Origin: Tannerella sp.
GTDB taxonomy: Bacteria; Bacteroidota; Bacteroidia; Bacteroidales; Tannerellaceae
Direction of reading: 5' to 3'
NCBI GenBank assembly: GCA_031282485.1
Contig: JAITDQ010000018.1
Coordinates: 1-9,723 of the forward strand
Length of the DNA: 9,723 nt
Below the pieces are notes generated by a model. That model worked only from the letters and a program-made list of their open reading frames with translations, ran no database searches and was not told where the DNA came from. The translations under genes were made by a program, and so were the position numbers. Shown here piece by piece: positions 7,102 to 9,723 of this stretch; positions within the stretch are counted from its first letter, which is position 1, and the number at the start of each line of letters is the position of its first letter.

Positions 7102-8054
7102 CCATGATAAAAGATTATAGAAGAGAGCAACATTATAAAGTTCAGGCAGCGTATTATGAAGGACAAAGGCTCCTTTTGAAAGCTGACTGTGTCGCTCATC
7201 TGGAAGATAAGGAAGATGAAGTTTTTTGGTCGGCGGTGTTCAGGAAAGCTGTACCCGAAAAGAAAATACAATTTCTGTACAGTTCTATCAATGAAAAAGG
7301 GAATAATACTACAGGTGTTGACCATTGTCTGCTATATAAACCGTATCTGAGTCGAACTTTCTTCATTTGTATTGATAGCGATTATCGTTATCTGACACAG
7401 GAAGTTGGGATAAATATTGAACAGTATATTTTTCAAACATACACATATTCCATTGAAAATCATTTTTGTTATCCGGGCGGATTAAATGATATTTGTTTTC
7501 AAACCTGCAATTTACAGAATGATATTTTCGATTTTCAAGCGTTTGCAAAGGATTTTTCTTCTATTATTTATGAGTTGTATGTTTGGCATCTCTATTTTGT
7601 GAAACAGGATATTTCCCAATTTGACAAGCCGGAGTTTTTTAAAATAATCGACTTTCATCAATCAAACATAGACTATACGGATGCCCGACAAATATTGGAA
7701 GAACTTAAAAAGAGAGTGACAGCTAAATTAGAGGCTGTTTCTGTCCGGTTTTCTAATATTGATTTAAACTCTTTGAAAATTCAACTCGAACAGTCAGGAT
7801 TAATGAAAGAGAATGCGTTTTTATATATTCGGGGGCATCATTATTTTGATTTAATATGCAAGACAGGAACTGCAGTCTGCGAAAAAATACTTAAATGTAA
7901 AAAAGACAAGTTGTCCGACAGTGAAGAAATTGCCAAACTTTACCGTAATAAAAAACCGTTCAAAACCCAAATTTTGAATAATGTTCAATTCGGACAATAT
8001 CCGGAACTTGATAGGATTGAAAAAGACATATTGAGCCTGCTGCTCTTAACCTGA
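7098..8054 (+). CDS. DUF4435 / TOPRIM-like putative nuclease, AriB-like (PARIS-like defence effector)
   Basis: 318 residues. The ATG at 7098 overlaps the ATPase stop as ATGA, a sign of translational coupling; ATG 7104 is an alternative. The N-terminal part fits a TOPRIM fold of the DUF4435 family: acidic motif HLEDKEDEVFW with candidate catalytic Glu36, then FFICIDSDYR with Asp93 and Asp95, then the family hallmark YSIENHF (117-123). In characterised PARIS systems AriB has this family fold and, once released by the ATPase, acts as a toxic nuclease that cuts host tRNA (tRNA-Lys in the studied case), stopping phage growth by abortive infection. Residues ~130-318 are Phe/Tyr-rich and probably helical, with no domain I can name; a short Cys/Lys-rich stretch (CEKILKCKKDK) lies near 275. 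No signal peptide or membrane segment. AT-rich composition suggests transfer. Role assignment rests on family and gene pairing; an OLD-like nuclease acting on DNA is the alternative. Confidence 0.82.
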   Translation: MTMIKDYRREQHYKVQAAYYEGQRLLLKADCVAHLEDKEDEVFWSAVFRKAVPEKKIQFLYSSINEKGNNTTGVDHCLLYKPYLSRTFFICIDSDYRYLTQEVGINIEQYIFQTYTYSIENHFCYPGGLNDICFQTCNLQNDIFDFQAFAKDFSSIIYELYVWHLYFVKQDISQFDKPEFFKIIDFHQSNIDYTDARQILEELKKRVTAKLEAVSVRFSNIDLNSLKIQLEQSGLMKENAFLYIRGHHYFDLICKTGTAVCEKILKCKKDKLSDSEEIAKLYRNKKPFKTQILNNVQFGQYPELDRIEKDILSLLLLT

Positions 8055-8079
8055 TTTATGTTGAATTTCTATTCTAATA

Positions 8080-8137
8080 CCGGCATATTTTCCTCTGTAA
8101 AAAACTTTTTTCATCACATGCATTTGGAAATCGCCGG
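8080..8137. repeat. Imperfect inverted repeat between the DUF4435 gene and the cysE promoter
   Basis: The left arm 8080-8093 (CCGGC then ATTTTCC) can pair with the right arm 8126-8137 (GGAAAT then GCCGG), with small internal mismatches and a 32-nt loop that contains A6-C-T6. The right arm touches the last G of the -33 element of the next promoter. It may act as a terminator for the cassette, or as an operator for the acetyltransferase gene; the sequence alone does not decide, and chance pairing is possible. Confidence 0.3.
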
Positions 8138-8154
8138 ACTTTCATGTAATTTTG
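8123..8154 (+). promoter_or_regulatory. Bacteroidota-type promoter of the serine acetyltransferase gene
   Basis: TTTG at 8123-8126 and TAATTTTG at 8147-8154 match the Bacteroidota -33 (TTTG) and -7 (TAnnTTTG) elements exactly, with a 20-nt spacer close to the usual 19. The predicted transcription start near 8160 leaves an A-rich leader of about 14 nt before ATG 8174. This is the best promoter in the window and should drive the acetyltransferase and the lipoprotein gene behind it. Confidence 0.8.
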
Positions 8155-8166
8155 CCGAAATAAAAA
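8131..8166 (+). repeat. Right copy of the imperfect direct repeat flanking the cassette
   Basis: This copy (TCGCCGGA, AATTTTG, GAAATAAAAA) matches 6109-6141 in block order and near-equal spacing. It contains the -7 element and leader of the serine acetyltransferase gene, so it is probably the original sequence, and the copy after recG would be the derived one. The match is imperfect and was found by eye. Confidence 0.35.
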
Positions 8167-8173
8167 AAGACAA

Positions 8174-9082
8174 ATGGCTCAACTTGCTGATATTATTAAG
8201 AAAAATATCGAATCACTGACCGGCTGTGATCAGATAGAATACAGACATATTCCACGCCGGGAAGGGCAGGCGCTTCCGAATATGACCGGATTGAAAGAAA
8301 TTATCGCGATTCTGAAAGACATTTTCTTTCCCGGTTTCTTTAGCGAATCGGCAGCGAGTACGAATATGCACCGTTATCTCGAAATACAAATGGAGAATCT
8401 CAATTCGCTTTTGACGGAACAGATCCGCAACGGGCTGCATTTTTTTTCCGATCAGGCGCCGGAGGTGCTGGACGTGGAAGACGCCGGGGCGCTCTCGCTG
8501 TCGTTCCTTGACAGGATTCCCGAAATTAAGCGTTTACTGTGTACGGATGTGCAGGCGATGTTCGACAACGATCCGGCGGCGAAAAGCACGGGCGAAGTGA
8601 TCATTTGTTACCCGAGTATCCAGGCGATGATACATTACCGCGTCGCACACGAACTGCTCCTCCTGGGAATCCCCGTCCTGCCGCGTATCATAACGGAAAT
8701 CGCCCATTCGGCAACCGGGATTGACATCCACCCCGGCGCACGCATCGGCGAATTTTTCAGTATCGACCACGGAACAGGCGTGGTAATCGGCGAAACGGTG
8801 ATAATCGGCAACCATGTCAGCCTCTACAAGGGCGTGACGCTCGGAGCCAAAAATTTTGTGCTCGACGAATCCGGCAATCCGATGAACCTCCCGCGCCACC
8901 CCATTATTGAGGATAACGTCGTTATTTATTCCAATGCAACCGTTCTGGGACGAATCACGATCGGGCACGATTCCGTTATCGGCGGAAATGTCTGGCTGAC
9001 AAGCAGCGTTCCGCCACACTCCCGCGTAGTACAGCAGAAAGCCGCCTCTAATGAGTTTAAAACGGAAGGAAATATTAATTAA
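8174..9082 (+). CDS. cysE: Serine O-acetyltransferase (CysE/EpsC type)
   Basis: 302 residues. The enzyme acetylates L-serine with acetyl-CoA to O-acetylserine, the committed precursor for cysteine synthesis, in the cytoplasm. A helical N-terminal region (~1-165) precedes a left-handed beta-helix built from hexapeptide repeats (~180-285: IGEFFS, VVIGET, VIIGNH, VTLGAK, VVIYSN, ATVLGR, ITIGHD and others). Active-site residues known from E. coli CysE are present: Asp184 in IDIHPGA, His199 in IDHGTG and His242 in PRHPI; the loop before PRHPI probably wraps the next subunit. The C-terminal tail (QQKAASNEFKTEGNIN) lacks the usual GVPAR motif and does not end in isoleucine. ATG 8174 follows a strong promoter and an A-rich leader. 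Base composition is GC-richer than the preceding pair. No cysteine synthase gene lies beside it; a lipoprotein gene follows after 9 nt and may share the transcript. Confidence 0.94.
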   Translation: MAQLADIIKKNIESLTGCDQIEYRHIPRREGQALPNMTGLKEIIAILKDIFFPGFFSESAASTNMHRYLEIQMENLNSLLTEQIRNGLHFFSDQAPEVLDVEDAGALSLSFLDRIPEIKRLLCTDVQAMFDNDPAAKSTGEVIICYPSIQAMIHYRVAHELLLLGIPVLPRIITEIAHSATGIDIHPGARIGEFFSIDHGTGVVIGETVIIGNHVSLYKGVTLGAKNFVLDESGNPMNLPRHPIIEDNVVIYSNATVLGRITIGHDSVIGGNVWLTSSVPPHSRVVQQKAASNEFKTEGNIN

Positions 9083-9091
9083 CTGAATTGA

Positions 9092-9723
9092 ATGAAAATG
9101 AAGAAATCGACGATTTTATTTTTTGTTACCGCAACGTTCATTATAATGAGTTGTAACGGGAGTAACCGTAAAAATGCGCAACAGGAAGCGGAAAAGGCCG
9201 CGGCTGCCGCTTCGGGTTCGGGTTTGGGTTCGGCTTCGGAAGGCGCTGCCGTTTTGAGCCGTGAAGAGATACGGTCACGCTCATTTCAGGAACTGTTTGA
9301 TTCAATTGCAGCCAAAGACATACCGGGAGATGTTTTCACACATGTAGGTTCGGATTTCACGGTAATTACCGCAGGCAATCCGTCGCACTGCAATTCGATG
9401 GTTGCCGGCTGGGGCGGCTGGGGAATACTGTTCGGCAAGCCGGCCACCTGGTGCTTTCTCCGTTCGAGCCGCTATACGCTTGAGCTGATGCGTAAGGAAC
9501 AGGCTTATACAATGGCTTATTTCGATGAAGCATATAAGGAAGATATTCTGCTTTTCGGCATGAAATCCGGTCGTGACAGCGACAAGATGAAAGAAAGCAA
9601 GCTCACTTCCGTACAGACGCCTTCCGGCAATATGGCATACAAGGAAGCCCGGCTGATTATCGAATGTAAACTTGTAGAAGTGACAACCGTATCGCCGGAT
9701 GACTTCTACACCGAAGAAGGACG
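9092..9723 (+). CDS. Predicted lipoprotein with flavin-reductase-like (FMN-binding split barrel) domain (3' partial)
   Basis: 210 codons are visible from ATG 9092 (ATG 9098 is possible), with no stop before the window end. Residues 1-21 are a lipoprotein signal peptide: basic MKMKK, hydrophobic core, lipobox IMSC with Cys21, so the protein should be lipid-anchored outside the cytoplasm. Residues ~22-50 form an Ala/Ser/Gly-rich linker coded partly by a hexamer repeat. The rest (~60-210) resembles flavin-reductase family domains: DFTVITAGNPSHCNSMVAGW, then GILFGKPATWCFLRSSRYT, a helix and YFDEAYKEDILLFG. Such domains bind FMN and often reduce flavin with NAD(P)H, but many members have other or unknown activity, and a substrate outside the cytoplasm is not evident. 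The gene starts 9 nt after the acetyltransferase stop with no promoter between them, so joint transcription is likely. Confidence 0.8.
   Translation, partial: MKMKKSTILFFVTATFIIMSCNGSNRKNAQQEAEKAAAAASGSGLGSASEGAAVLSREEIRSRSFQELFDSIAAKDIPGDVFTHVGSDFTVITAGNPSHCNSMVAGWGGWGILFGKPATWCFLRSSRYTLELMRKEQAYTMAYFDEAYKEDILLFGMKSGRDSDKMKESKLTSVQTPSGNMAYKEARLIIECKLVEVTTVSPDDFYTEEG
9211..9240 (+). repeat. In-frame hexanucleotide tandem repeat (TTCGGG-type, 5 units)
   Basis: Five consecutive six-base units are seen: TTCGGG, TTCGGG, TTTGGG, TTCGGC, TTCGGA. They encode residues 41-50 (Ser-Gly-Ser-Gly-Leu-Gly-Ser-Ala-Ser-Glu) of the lipoprotein linker. Because the unit is six bases, a gain or loss changes the linker by two residues without breaking the reading frame. 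Confidence 0.7.

Larger units (their letters stand above)
6117..8130 (+). other. Probable laterally acquired two-gene defence cassette
   Basis: Between the flanking repeat copies lie one promoter, the ATPase gene and the DUF4435 gene and nothing else. Hand-counted 60-nt samples give 38 % GC (6541-6600), 30 % (7441-7500) and 37 % (7681-7740), against 55 % in recG (5161-5220) and 58 % in the acetyltransferase (8641-8700). No integrase, transposase or tRNA gene is present at either edge, so the route of entry is not visible and the exact borders are uncertain. Confidence 0.55.

Noticed and set aside
1..9723. CRISPR array or insertion sequence
   Set aside because: No regularly spaced repeats and no transposase-like protein were found on either strand.

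Overview
The window looks like a chromosomal segment from a Bacteroidota bacterium, most likely order Bacteroidales (Parabacteroides/Tannerella/Bacteroides-like). Three things point there: the protein sequences resemble Bacteroidales orthologues I recall, the two clear promoters have the Bacteroidota -7 form TAnnTTTG, and leaders are A-rich with little Shine-Dalgarno sequence. The genus cannot be fixed from this sequence alone. All genes read on the + strand.

Positions 1-6076 form one tightly packed housekeeping operon. It runs from the 3' end of an Lrp/AsnC-family regulator through a secreted subtilisin-like serine protease (catalytic Asp/His/Ser all present), xseA and xseB (both subunits of exonuclease VII), ispD (MEP isoprenoid pathway) and recG (branched-DNA helicase, probably with a TTG start). 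Genes overlap or lie within about 30 nt of each other, so co-transcription from a promoter upstream of the window is likely. A stem-loop follows recG.

Positions 6183-8054 hold an AT-rich accessory cassette: a good Bacteroidota-type promoter, a compact ABC/AAA-type ATPase of 286 aa, and a DUF4435/TOPRIM-like protein of 318 aa whose ATG overlaps the ATPase stop codon. This ATPase plus DUF4435 arrangement is that of the anti-phage PARIS system (AriA + AriB), and it is the most interesting content here. The pair is AT-rich compared with its neighbours (hand-counted 60-nt samples 30-38 % GC against 55-58 % in flanking genes), has no integrase or transposase beside it, and is bracketed by an imperfect ~33-36 nt direct repeat, all suggesting lateral acquisition.

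Positions 8123-9723 return to host-like composition. A near-consensus promoter (TTTG-N20-TAnnTTTG) drives a serine O-acetyltransferase (cysteine biosynthesis). Nine nucleotides later begins a predicted lipoprotein with a flavin-reductase-like split-barrel domain, cut by the window end; it carries an in-frame hexanucleotide repeat just after the lipid anchor. No tRNA, rRNA, CRISPR array or insertion sequence was seen.
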